NCBI GenBank assembly: GCA_002633005.1
Contig: NMRA01000626.1
Coordinates: 12,308 to 67,817, forward strand
Origin: Phoronis australis
Lineage: Eukaryota > Phoronida > Phoronidae
Direction of reading: 5' to 3'
Length of the DNA stretch: 55,510 nucleotides
A program made the translations under genes and the position numbers. Below the pieces are notes generated by a model that saw nothing but the letters and a program-made list of their open reading frames with translations, had not been told where the DNA came from and searched no databases. This document shows, in pieces, positions 1 to 10,953 of the stretch (its first letter is position 1; every line of letters starts with the position of its first letter).

Positions 1-966
1 ATTGACAACAAAACATTGGTTTATTTTTCAGGAGTTACAGCCGCAAGGACCCGTACATGTAGATCTTAAGTATGTGCACGAGTTTTAACTGCCCGGACAA
101 CATGTATGACGTGGTTGCACCACCACCGAGTGTTTTATATAAATACGCCATTGCAGCAAGTCCATGATGACTGAGCAAAGACCTTTCAAACAAATTACAA
201 TCTCACAAAGCTTGTGAAACTTGTTCATGAAGAATTAATTTCTACTCAGAATAACACGGTGACTTTCAATGAGTTTCGCTACTTTCCAAAGGAAGGTACA
301 CACGACAATTGTCACTGGTAGTGAGCGATGCCAGAAAACTCGTTTGGCGGCAAAAATAGTGTGGATTATGAACGAAGAATAAATTCACCTTTCTGATAAA
401 GAACTACATATAGAGGTTGCCTATATGGTATGCAACCAAGCAAACATGGGGTTTATAGCAAACTTGTGAATACATCAACATGAACACACCATACAATATT
501 TCATAAAGATCCTTCAAGCACCATATGTAACGGACACGTCCAACAATGAAGGTCAGATGTATTCTCCTCAACTGAAACACATGCATTTTAATACCAACAT
601 ATCAATAAAAGCATCTGGAGCAATTATTTGTGTGCAACATCTGGATTGAAGAATTCACCAAGCTCGTCACAGCTATTCATCCTTTACGTCCTCCAACTAC
701 ACATGCACAATAATTGTAGCAATGATGGAGACTTGTTTGGACAGTGTGTGTATCACACTACACACAGTGTTAGACGCATTACACATGTAGTTATCTCAAA
801 TTCAGTGATTGTGTTAAAGTCAGGCCCAGTAATAACACTACTTCTGTTGCCTGCTGGTACCGCATGTACTGGTGAGGTTCGGAAATGGGTGGGGATGACG
901 TGGCATCTCCACAAGTCAAACTGACTTGATCATTGATGTAGCAGTCAAATGTTGAAGTGCACCGAG
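1..966. repeat. Repetitive DNA with a dispersed repeat at 498-612
   Basis: No gene is seen here. Positions about 498-612 resemble 40584-40700 in the same orientation: both hold a 'GATCCTTCAA...CACCA' block, then 'CGGACACGTCC' and 'CTCAACT.AAACACAT'. A weaker match (TGTGAAACTTGTT) links about 220-245 with 40073-40090, so the repeat unit is probably several hundred bases long. The family is not recognised. Confidence 0.55.
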
Positions 967-2070
967 CACAGGCGCTTGGGTTTATCGCAAATGACGTCAC
1001 TCATGATATATAAGAAAACATAAAGGTTGGACACTCGAAATCTGTTTGCTCAGAATTTTCTACTCAAATGGGCATGGAACTCCACGAAACTAGCATCGAA
1101 CAACTCTTAGAATACTTTCTTCCATTCGATCTCTTCAAATTGCCTTCAAGTGGTAATTTGGCGACAAAAATGCCAAAAGAATGCCAAAATCACAAATTCA
1201 AGGACCTAATTCCGTGATGTCATGGCAGACGGTCTTCGCACATCCGCGTTTTGACTGACGCTCCCGATCTAAATCTGAAAGTCTAATTTCGCGCGGCTTT
1301 CGCCGTCAATCCATCGACTACTTGATCATAAGAAGCAGAGAGCGCCTTATTGCCAAATAAATTTAATTACTCACATATTTTTGTCAAATATAAATTATCC
1401 TGATACTGTATTGATATGCGAAGTTTTTTGTGTACTGTGATTTCTTATGAACGTTTTACTTTTGGCCAAAACCATTGAGTTAATTCGTCGGCCACGCGCA
1501 TTGTAATACTTGCACGGACTGCGTTTCCTGGCCAACTTTGTGTTCAATCAAAAAAGTGCGTGATGTCAAGATGAGAAACAAGATACGCCAGTTTATGTAA
1601 TAAAATTCTAAGTTTAGGGCTAGAATGAGCCGTCAGTGGAATAAAGTTACAAATAATCATTAAAATACTAACTTTAACAGTCTCAATTAGTTGAGTTATG
1701 GATTAAAATTATTGAATTTGAAATGTAGGTTGCTTGCTCAAACTCAAAGTTTCATCTACGACAGGCGTACAAGTTGAAGCACAACTGAAATCCGCCATGT
1801 TTACTATTTCAGGTCCTTGCATTCAGAGTTTTGAGATTGTTTTGGAAATTCTATCGCCAATTCACCACTTACGAAGACAGTTAATGGGATCTAGGAAAGA
1901 TAAGGCTTCGAAGGTTTATGCAACACCAGACTGAGGGTGGTGCACGCAGATTTTATATGGATCTTGGACGGTTGAAGTTGGGAGATGCGGCTTGGCAAAG
2001 TTTAAGTGTCCAACCTTTATGTTTTCTTATTATTGAGTGACGTCATTTGCGATAAACCCAAACGCCTGTG
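967..2070. mobile_element. Non-autonomous TIR transposon with 8-bp target duplication
   Basis: The ends are inverted repeats of about 68 bp, nearly identical, both starting CACAGGCG(C/T)TTGGG and containing TGACGTCA. The element is flanked by a perfect 8-bp direct repeat, GCACCGAG, at 959-966 and 2071-2078. Eight-base target duplications are typical of the hAT and P superfamilies, and the CA start of the TIR fits hAT better. The 0.97-kb interior has only short open frames (for example 1734-1934) with no similarity I recognise, so this is a deletion derivative or MITE-like element mobilised in trans. The superfamily is inferred; the TIRs and duplication are read directly. Confidence 0.88.
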
Positions 2071-2078
2071 GCACCGAG

Positions 2079-3936
2079 TGGTGAACGTCTTCCATACTTA
2101 AATGTAATTAGCATCGGGTACAGGCAATGGTGTTAGTTAATGAAAAAGTCAAGGAGTACAATAAATTCTCAATATACAGCAGGAAGCACCTACTAAATGT
2201 ACTTGGCTCCAGTTATGAAACATAAATTGCTTGGAATCATAACTGCGATGTTTGGACATGTTGAAAGTTACCACAGCTCCCCCTAGTAGAACAGCTCATC
2301 TGTATCAATTCTATGAAAAGTTTATTGAAGTAACAACCACCAGTACTGATCAATGTTCTGTGATTTTTGATTCAAGAGTGAATACATTAAAGTAATTAAC
2401 TCATTAATCTAATAATTTATTCTTTAAGCAATTCAGTTTCAGATTTGGCGGAAAAAAAGTTTGCCAATAAAAAAGAAAGAAAAACCACGGAATCGTGGAA
2501 TCTTAATTCTGCATGAATCTTAAGTCGGCATGAACCATGGTGAAAAATGCACATCCCAGGGCAAGGAGGGACAATTTAGCCACCTTTTGACAAAACGCTA
2601 CATGTTCTAGTGAGAATGAGGCATTGTTATGTACGAAACCAATTTTGATAAAATACACACTGCTATGCAGAACTGTCAATGTTTAGTCTTTACATGGCAA
2701 CCTTTGGCTTGATAACATTAATTGATTCACCATACCCGTTCTTTTGCACTTTTTGCAGTGAATGTGATATAGTTTAAAGCATGCCACATTTGGAGTGTGA
2801 TTCAACCGCGGAGATATCCATGTTCGAAAGGTCTGAAATCTTGTAACAAATCATGCACAGCACCCTTTAACTTGTCCGTTTTATCTCACCTTAAATCAAC
2901 TTTAGAGCTCTTATCTCTTAAACATTGACTATTGAAAATACTTTATCACACTTTTAATCGATGATATCACTTCTAAACACTTGCACTGCGTTGCCGAGCT
3001 GGGGAAGATACATGTATATATGATATACCGGGACAGCATTTGCAACAGTACTTCGGCTGACAGCATTTAAACATCCTTAATGATCTGTGACAAGTCACCA
3101 GGTGATTTCAACACATGCGCATATTTTAACTTTTGGAAATGCAATTTTCAAAAAATAAATTTTAAAATGAATCATACTGGTATCAATTACATGACACTTA
3201 AAAGAATTTTAAACATTTTTTCGAAGCCTTCACATCAAAAATGCAGATCAACAATTCTCACGCACAATCTGCACCTTGGTACAAGATATCAACATATGCA
3301 AAAGCATTCTCATTGTCATAGTACGTTGACTTTTATACAAAAATGATCTTCTAATTGTCATAGGAAGTGCGGTCTAGATCAACAAAATTTGGCAGTACTC
3401 GTCTGCCAGATGTCCTGCAACCACCCTGGTTCAAAATATGAACAAACAAAATCTGAAGTATGCTTTCTGAAATATTGTGCCACAAGCGTTGAGGTATCTT
3501 ACACATGTATGGTCATGAAACCATGTTCCAGTAAAATTAAGTAAAGTACGGTCAAATCAACCAATGCTGTTGTACAGCACTTGGTAAAACTAATTTTTGA
3601 AACTTTGGTGGAAATATAGTAAGAAATGTAGAGTTGTGCAGGGAAGAGTGGGGATAAAATGACACCCAAAGTTATTACCGTAAACGTTTAGGTGTACAGC
3701 CTCGGTGCTTAAATTGGTGAAACTGTAAAGATAGAGAGTTGGTGCTTAACTTGAGATGGGCGTTTAACTGGAGATAGATACTTAAATCAGAATTATAAGA
3801 AATTGAGTTTGAGTGCTAGTCCAAACAACTCGTGCAAAAATATTTTATATTAGTAAGCTGGAATCATTGCACATGTCTTTTAAAACTAACACAGCTTCTA
3901 AAGTTATATAGCATCTTAAATCTTAAAAGGGCCTTC
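2079..3936. other. No gene seen
   Basis: AT-rich sequence with scattered short open frames that have no recognisable domain. No terminal repeats or tandem arrays were noticed. Confidence 0.5.
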
Positions 3937-4123
3937 ACTATGCTAGCCCATTCAGGGCCCTTAGTCCTCAAAATTGGAGCTGAATACAGGCCCCATTCCC
4001 CTCTAATGCAAAATTCCCCTCATCACATAAAAAGTCCAAACTGAAAAATAAAAAACTCATCCATGATGTTAACCTCAAACAAACCCAAGAATATCGTATT
4101 CAAACTCAATGACTTTACAAACA
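3937..4123. repeat. Direct repeat copy 1 (about 187 bp)
   Basis: This segment starts at ACTATGC.AGCCCATTCAGG and ends at ACATACTG. It is repeated in the same orientation at 4868-5059 with about 85% identity by eye. Copy 1 runs straight into the retrotransposon-like coding remnant that follows; copy 2 begins just after that remnant's A-rich 3' end. Confidence 0.75.
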
Positions 4124-4862
4124 TACTGCAATTCCTCCGTCGTTCAGTCAGGCATTCAGAAGGTCTACAGTCATGATGTGCATCAACAACTGGAATTCTC
4201 TTCCAGTCTCTGTTAAGGAAAGCAACTCTTTTACGAGTATAAAAAATAATTTGGAACTGTTTTTCATAATTTTGATGACTCAACACCCTTGACTCAATTC
4301 TCCCTTAACCGCGATAACGAAATAGCATTGTACAGATCAAGATGTGGCCTTTTCCTCAACTCTGACAAGTTCAGGCACAACTTTAGTAATGTCTCTCTAA
4401 ACTGTAAATGTGGTGACCATCAATCTTATCCTCATATTTTCTTCAAATGTCCCCTCATCGAATCCGTGAGAGACTCACTCTTTCGTGCACTCAATGATAA
4501 CCAATCAATTGTTAACGCTCTCGATTCTTGTAATAATATACCTACTAGAGTTACATTATTACTGAATGGTAGTCCTAACCTTGACTTTGTTCTCAACGAA
4601 TTCCTCCTAAGCAACGTTAGCATCTGTACCGCATCTGATTTCCCTACATGAATCTGTACATATTTTTGTTTTTACATATCTGTAATAGCATGTCTAAGTA
4701 TTGGAATACTTATTTTTGATACTACTTAATTGTATATACCTCTATGTATATAAGTTTCATTTATGAATTGTTTATAACGCAGATATAATGCTTCGCGGTT
4801 TCTGGGTTTGTTATTAATTCTTTGTATGTTCTGTGTATCCTTCAATAAATACATATCACAGT
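4060..4862 (+). pseudogene. 3' end of a non-LTR (LINE-type) retrotransposon
   Basis: Two overlapping plus frames hold parts of the C-terminal region of a LINE polyprotein. Frame 4173-4292 contains NNWNSLPVSVKESNSF, the 'WNxLPxxv...S' motif found after the reverse transcriptase in several LINE clades. Frame 4289-4651 contains RSRCGLFLNSDKFRH, then CKCG...HIFFKCP, like the C-terminal cysteine/histidine knuckle of LINE ORF2. A frameshift separates them. An AT-rich 3' UTR follows, with AATAAA at 4844-4849 and a short A-run before the next repeat. The reverse transcriptase core is absent, as expected for a 5'-truncated insertion. The clade cannot be assigned. Confidence 0.6.
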
Positions 4863-4867
4863 GAAAA

Positions 4868-5059
4868 AACTATGCAAGCCCATTCAGGGCCCTTAGTCCT
4901 CAAAATTGGGGCTGAACACAGGCGCCATTCCCCTCTCCTGAAATAATCAACTCATCATGTGAAAAGTCCCCACTGAAAGATCAGAAACTCCCCCATGATT
5001 TTAACCTCAAATAAACCGAATAATATCGTATTCAAACTCCCTGACTTTACACACATACT
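4868..5059. repeat. Direct repeat copy 2
   Basis: Second copy of the segment at 3937-4123, placed directly after the retrotransposon's 3' end. It diverges from copy 1 after ACATACTG, where copy 1 continues toward the WNSLP motif. It could be a second, more severely truncated copy of the same element in tandem. Confidence 0.7.
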
Positions 5060-5841
5060 GGTTTCCGTATACAGCAAATGCCACAAACAAGAGTGCCAGA
5101 ACCACTTTGGATCATTTCATACTCCAATATTGAAAACAAAAAACTAAAAGAAAACTTCTGTACGTCTTGTGCTCAAAATTCCACAGAAACAAGTTTTTCA
5201 AGAGAATTGTTGAAAGGAATGCGAGGGAGAATAGAAATATTAAGGAAAGCGTGTTTTAGTGATGAACTTGCTACTCACTTCTCTGCAACAGTTTCAAACA
5301 AACAGACCTTTCAACAGCTAGATCATGAGGAATATTGACTGTGGTCAACAACACTGTCAGAACAACAGTTGATCATTGCTCTTCTTGCCTTAATTCTAAG
5401 GTGAAAGATTAGGAATGAATGCTAAATTTGAGGATTGGGTAACTAACTATATTAACTGTTTTTAGAAATTAAAACATTCTATAGCTACTCTCTTCAATAC
5501 TATGCCAGCAAACTGTGTTCTGTGATAAATGATTGTTGTCTGTTTCTTACAAACATTGCTTATCTCTTGTTTAAGGTGTTAGTTAAAAGCGTTGGCATAT
5601 TTGGAAAGTTATTTCTGGGCGGAATCAGAATTCCACGTCAGACCATTCTATTTTCATGAAACAAAACGAAGAATAATTAACATGAAACTTGATAAGGTGC
5701 CTTAGTCATACTGTACTTAGACTTCTGTCGCCCTTATAGCTCTTACGATTAGTTAATGATGAAGGGAATGTGGCTTGATTACTTTTGTCTTGTGATGAAT
5801 ATCACGGTCACTTGTTCACCAGGATTAATGGGGAGCAAACA
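5060..5841. other. No gene seen
   Basis: The longest open frame (5078-5338, +) has no recognisable domain. No structured repeat was noticed. Confidence 0.45.
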
Positions 5842-5845
5842 TCAA

Positions 5846-6345
5846 AAGAGAATACCACCCAAAAATCCTATTTTGTATCAACTTTGCTCGAGTAGTTGTA
5901 CTTCACAAGAGCAAGTTTAGTTCTTTACCTGACACCTGACAGGAGACTGAGGTGTTGAAATCGACCAATGACGTCATAGATTCGATCTCAGACGGTTCAT
6001 CAATTGACCTTAACCAAGCTCCGCCTCCTTGCAAAATGTGGACAAACAAACAATAAGTTTACCCGGCAATGTGTTGTTTGGCGGATAAAATGGCGTTTTG
6101 GAAACGAAGGTATGTCAAGAATACTGCGTTCTGACTGGTCACATAAGCCGTCACTCAAAGATCTTGTGATAGGTCAATTCACAACACGCTTGCTGGTGAC
6201 AACTTATCGCTTGAATTTATCGTTTTACACTAATAAATCATCAAAACTTGATGTAAACTACGTACAAATACAAACATGTAGAGTTCTTAGAAAGGGGGTT
6301 CTTTTATTTCCCTGTTACGAATTTACAGTGCTGATCGAATCCAAT
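5846..6345 (+). mobile_element. Left end of a TTAA-type element (relative of 50452-50765)
   Basis: Starts AAGAGAATACCACCC after TCAA. The related element at 50452 starts AGGAGCATGCCACCC after TTAA. Similarity continues for about 300-480 bases through 'TACCTGACACCTG', 'GAGGTGTTGAAAT', 'AATAAATCATCAAA' and 'GAGTTCTTA.AAA'. No right end is found nearby, so this is a decayed or truncated copy. The open frame at 6004-6387 lies in the shared region but has no recognisable domain. Confidence 0.6.
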
Positions 6346-7149
6346 GTCCTATCGAACGAACTTCAGCCTCAGTCAGGCCTCGGGTGACCTTCAACCGGAG
6401 TGAGGTCAGGCTTCGCCCGGACGCGTTCTGAACTCGGTTGGGTTGTGACTCACCCTAAGACTGGCCTAGGTTGGACTCGGTTGGACTGCGGTTATTGAGT
6501 CATTAAATGTCCGGGGGGTTACCCCTGCATATGCTACCACTGACCGCTGAACCTGCACTCATGGCTTGATTTCCTCGCAGGTTTTTGTCANCGATCCCGT
6601 GTCGATTCTAATGCGGATGTGGTGGTGCCACCACTGGAGCGCTGCGGGTATGGGGGTACCACTGCGGAGCCAGGCAGGAATTTTAGAAAACTTGGCGATC
6701 TTACAGCAGTGATACTGTGCTCCCAGGGCGGTTTTAGCGGTGTTATTCAGGTGCTTGTACGGCAATGGCGTTTCCAATGAGTTTGCACTGAAGTTCATGC
6801 AAGGTGCTATTTCGGGCCACTTTTGTAGTGTAAAAGCTTCGTGTTTCTCCATAAATTTCAGTGTTCTAAAAGTTTGTACTTCAAAAGTTAAATGCTTCAT
6901 CGCGCTTGTGTTTCTCTTGGAACATATGAAGTACAAGAAATGGATAGTTTCCCACAAATAACAATTAAATAATGATATGGAAACAATGGTCAAATTTGAT
7001 GCCGAATTGTAGTGAGTCCTTTGGAAAAATTTGCTAATTTAATGAACAAACACTAGAGCGAGCAAGTTACTAAATAAGAATGTATAAACACATTTATCCA
7101 TCTAAAGTTATATAATAACATGCCCATACACAAATCACACGCATGACAC
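6346..7149. other. No gene seen; GC-rich short repeats
   Basis: Positions about 6365-6500 are unusually GC-rich and repeat a GGACTCGGTTGG-like word. Small palindromes such as TGGTGGTGCCACCA lie near 6620. A single undetermined base lies at 6591. Open frames on both strands here (6559-6993 minus, 6740-6961 plus) overlap and show no domain. Confidence 0.45.
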
Positions 7150-7412
7150 AAATCATACAGTGAACATTAAAGTCCTTATCTCAAAGTGCATTATAGTTAG
7201 AAAACTTAAAAATATACACCACACTAAGTAATATGTAACATGAAACCATGTTCACATCTTTTCTGTTATCAAACTAAAAGCCTCTTTAGCATAATTTTAT
7301 TTCTCGGCCGAGAGCGGAAAATCATCGACTATTTCCGTGACATGACTTCCTGTGTGTCAGTTCAGGAACGATTCCTGAATGCCAGCCATGTTGCTTTTGA
7401 AAACATACATGT
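7150..7412 (+). repeat. Dispersed repeat, copy 1 (inverted copy at 24048-24300)
   Basis: Shares 'AAAGTCCTTATCTCAAAG', 'TCTCGGCCGAG' and 'CTGACACACAGG'-type blocks with the reverse complement of 24048-24300. Both copies hold a palindrome, TCAGGAACGATTCCTGA here and TCAGGAATCGTTCCTGA in the other. The family is not recognised and no coding is apparent. Confidence 0.7.
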
Positions 7413-8709
7413 ATTGACATCAGCGTGAGCGTAAAGGCGTTGTTACTTTGTTTGCTTGTTTTTGATTTCCGTTTTGTTTTTATAGAAATTTGACTATTTA
7501 TTGTTATAATTTTACCTGTTCTTTGCATATGACGAATGGTATTTAGTGCATAATCATAACTTTGAAGTACCTTCGCAAAGTCTCCCGCGTAGCCAATGCT
7601 CAGCTACAGAGGTTAGGTTTGACTCATCGCGAGGGTACGCCAGATTTCAGCAACAGTACCTGTTTAGGTAATAAATTAGAGGAAATATTGATCAACAAAT
7701 GTCTCATCTTTAAAGCCATATCTTGAAATTGATTCAAAGTACCAGCCTGAACTGAGCAATTACCGTGTCACGGTGACTACCCGGACGTGCTAGCGCAGTG
7801 CGTAATTGGCAGCAAATCGGTACCGGCTTTACTGGCCGTTGAAAATGTAAAATAGAAAAAAATACATCCATATACGGCGATGTTTCGACAAACAAAAACA
7901 AGTTTTATGTCAAAACACTGATCTCCACATCTGTGCTTGATTTTGCTGCCAGCACACAGTAATCGGCGAAGTACCGGTAATTCCTTGGCCTGCAGTCGCC
8001 GTGACTACTATTCGCCGGGAAAATAATCACTTGCTAAATTGCCTTTGATTTTCAATAACATGTATCAACAAAATATATTTTCAGACCTCAAAAAACAAAC
8101 TTACAATATCATATGCCTCTGTTGTCTAACTATAAAAATTCCACGTCGCAAACTGGGGCGAGGAGAGTGTAGTGTTTTTTCGTCAATGAGCTGAATGTCG
8201 GCGATAGAAAAATCCAGGACCGTTAGGAGCATGACGTGTTATTTTTTAATCTGTTTGTCACGGGAATTTCACTCAATCAGGGGCGGGTAGCTAATTAGTA
8301 TTTTCATCTTGTCCCGCGGAGCACAGATGTCTGTCTGCGCACGGCAGGTCAGGCGGTCCGGTTCCGCCAGCTAGCAGCGTATACGAATGTTTCTGGCTAA
8401 GTGGGAATTATGCCTTTTACTTAGACCTAATTAAAACTGCCCGGCCGTAACGAAGTCGCATCTAAATTTATTTTCCATATTTACGCAATTTTAAATGTCA
8501 GAATATTCTAACTGTATCGCAATTTTATTCAATAATTTGAAGTTGCAAGTTCGTTGTTCTTTTTATACTGTTCGTTTACCAGAGTTATTTAAACCCAGCA
8601 AAATACGCTTAACCTGGCTTGGCGGCCATGAGTCGGCCCGTTGTTAATGAATCGTTGCCGCAGGACTACTAGTCAGTAGCTTTATAAAAATGTCAGAAAC
8701 AATCTTTGC
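7413..8709. other. No gene seen
   Basis: Mixed-composition sequence without a recognisable gene or terminal repeat. Open frames are short and overlap on both strands. Confidence 0.45.
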
Positions 8710-9160
8710 ACGAGGGTTGTTCAATAAGTTCTCGGCTTCAAGAAGAAAACAGGGATGCACGTTAATTTTTTCACACGATTGTAAAATTCCATCTTTTATA
8801 ACAATACTGCGTTCATGCAGAATTATTACGGTCAACTACCGCTAGGTAGCGCTGCATCAAAACAGCAGACAACAACACGCTAAGTAGTGGAGCCGTCATA
8901 AATGTTTTGGGGTAAAAAAGGAATGAAACCAAATGATATTCATGAAGAGATTCGAAAAAAGGTTGGAATTTGACTCCCCGAGTTACTCAATGGTATTAAA
9001 AGTGGTCAGCGTGTTTCAAGAGGGAGAGAAAGCGTTGAAGATGACCCTCGTCCAGGACGTCCCAAATCGCCGACCTCCAGTAAAAATGTGCAGAAAATTC
9101 ATGCAATGCTTATGAATGACAAACAAATGACTGTTCAACACAGTTCGAATGTAGTTATAC
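8710..9160 (+). pseudogene. Mariner (Tc1/mariner) transposase, 5' fragment
   Basis: The stretch ACGAGGGTTGTTCAATAAGT at 8710 matches the usual mariner terminal repeat style. About 190 bases on, ATG at 8902 opens a frame reading GMKPNDIHEEIRKK, then (with frameshifts) SPSYSM and GRESVEDDPRPGRPKS, the helix-turn-helix and linker signature of mariner transposases. The reading then continues with IHAMLMNDKQMTV. The catalytic DDD domain and 3' terminal repeat are absent, and at least two frameshifts and one stop are present, so this is a dead 5' remnant. Confidence 0.85.
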
Positions 9161-9189
9161 AACCGTAGCAGTCTATGAGTCCTCCTGCT

Positions 9190-9880
9190 CCTCACGGTTC
9201 AATAACTCCGAGAACGAAGATTCCCGCAGGAACCGCGATAATACATGTACATGTAAGCTCTGCAAGCTGTTTGTCGTGGGCACCGTTGTGGTGGCCGGTG
9301 ACAGTGCTCGTTCCTGGGTGCATTGCTTTCTGGATCCACGACGAGCTTTGTAAGTTCCTGACGGAGGTTGCTTTGGCTACGGACTGTGGCCAATTCTGGG
9401 GGGCGGCTTCCATGGAGAGTCGCAGCTGGAACTGCTGCTGGGACTGCTGCTGAGCCTGTTGCTAGGGTTCCTCTGGCACGATCATCCAAATCCAAGTAGC
9501 GTGCAAGTAGAGCAGAGTGCTCTGCTTGGAACAGGCGCCACAGAGTCAGATGGAACCCCATCCTTGCAGATTTGACACAGTCATCTCAGGACTCCCTCTC
9601 GGTCGCTGGCTTGATCAAGTTGATCAACTTCTGTTGGAACTCCATTGACTGACGCCGTCTCTCCTCCAGAGTAGGTAACAGTTTATCCTCAACAGGCTGG
9701 GCCATGGCTGCCGAGCACTTAGGCACCGCTAAAAACAGGAGCATCACATCGGGTGAGAGCCACGGTCTTGAATGAGTTGCAGTTGGAGTCAATCGCTGGA
9801 TCATCAGAGTCTACAGCTGGGCCATCAGAGCCTATTGCTGGACCATCCGTCAGGCCCTCTGCAACTTCGCTCTCCAAGTC
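9190..9880 (-). pseudogene. Degraded coding region, charged and Gln-rich, unidentified
   Basis: The minus strand shows coding-like composition spread over several frames. Around 9586-9700 it reads PTLEERRRQSMEFQQKL, a charged, helix-prone stretch. Around 9410-9450 it reads QQQAQQQSQQQF, a Gln-rich stretch. Upstream, at 9798-9860, are three 21-bp repeats that translate as seven-residue units (GPAIGSD, GPAVDSD, DPAIDSN). Repeat length in multiples of three supports former coding. Frames change at least twice and stops intervene. I do not recognise the family. A transposon accessory protein (SANT/Myb-like with a charged tail) is one possibility, but no DNA-binding domain is visible. Confidence 0.35.
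9798..9860. repeat. 21-bp tandem repeat, three units
   Basis: Three adjacent 21-bp units of the form GGRYCATCAGAGYCTAYNGCT, the third more diverged. They lie within the degraded minus-strand coding region described above. Confidence 0.75.
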
Positions 9881-10734
9881 TATGTATATGCACAGCGTCC
9901 GAATAGAACGATACCATACCTGCAGGAATGCTACTGGCTTATCAAGGCTGGCTGCCTACTCAGCGCCCGCCTTCTTCATCTTATCTTTATAAATATTGGG
10001 GTTTGATCTTGTTATAAATCTCCGGACGGTCACCTAGCTAGACCGCCATGGCCTCTTCCTCCTCCTCCTCATTGAGATCAGTACGGACTTATTGTTCATT
10101 GGTGGCTGCATAGATTATAGACAGCTGATTCGCAACTCCGACATTTTCTTCCGTGCTAACCAAGAGGAGGTGCCCCTCTCCTAAATTATCTGGTGCAGTT
10201 TACGGTCAGCGTATTGTGACGGGAAATTCTCGAATTCAATCTACTTTACTGTCCAGTCCAACGAAAAATATAATAGATTCGGCATTGAAACGCTCTCAAA
10301 AGTCTTCCAATAGTAGAACTGTTGGTATCCTGAGTACTTTTGGCAATGTTACTGGTCATTAATTGCAAAATTTAAAGTTCGGTGCTTGCAAAATAGCAGC
10401 CTAGTTACCGGACATTTAAGGACTCTAGACTCAAATACTGAGAAAAAAACGAGAGCGTATTTGTGCAAAAATTCTAAGAAGTAGCTGGGAATGCACAAGC
10501 TAATTATATAACGTTTTTATTTCAGAAAATTATTAATTTTGTTAGGAAAAAAGCGCCTCTGTCACCATTTAACTGGTATAACTTGCGTATGTTTATAATT
10601 CAACATTCCCAATTGAATGTTTCTTTTGGGAAGTGTTCAGTGGCCCTTACAAGGGCCGTTGGTTGTATTATGCTTGAGCCTTAGTGATAACGTGAAATGG
10701 TTCTTAAAAGAACCGTTGAACAATTCAACATAAA
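9881..10734. other. No gene seen
   Basis: Contains a short (TCC)n-like run near 10052 and no recognisable gene. The open frame at 10153-10362 (+) has no domain. Confidence 0.45.
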
Positions 10735-10953
10735 TCACGCAGTATACAGTGCTGCATTCAAGTCCCGAAGGTCCACTTCACTCAAGTTTTCCTCAGGGAA
10801 GGTTGGACGGAACCAGAGAACATGACAATATCGATGACTGTTGTAACACCTTAAATAGATATTAGCGTTCACCAACGTTGTCACGAACCCTGCCTCGTTC
10901 AGCTCTTGATCCTGGATCCACAAATAATCCTGAACCGTAGGGAAAAAAGACAT
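10735..10953 (-). CDS. Possible terminal exon, unidentified
   Basis: A 72-codon minus frame ending in a stop at 10735. A plausible acceptor (TTTTTTCCCTACGGTTCAG) lies at its upstream edge, near 10936. The peptide contains IYLRCYNSHRYCHVLWFRP, with a Cys and a Trp ten residues apart, loosely like the B- and C-strand spacing of an Ig domain. It lies downstream of the Ig exon at 12659-12970 on the same strand, so it could be a later exon of that gene. The acceptor would give phase 0, unlike the phase-1 Ig exons, which weakens the link. Confidence 0.25.
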   Translation of the reverse strand: MSFFPTVQDYLWIQDQELNEAGFVTTLVNANIYLRCYNSHRYCHVLWFRPTFPEENLSEVDLRDLNAALYTA

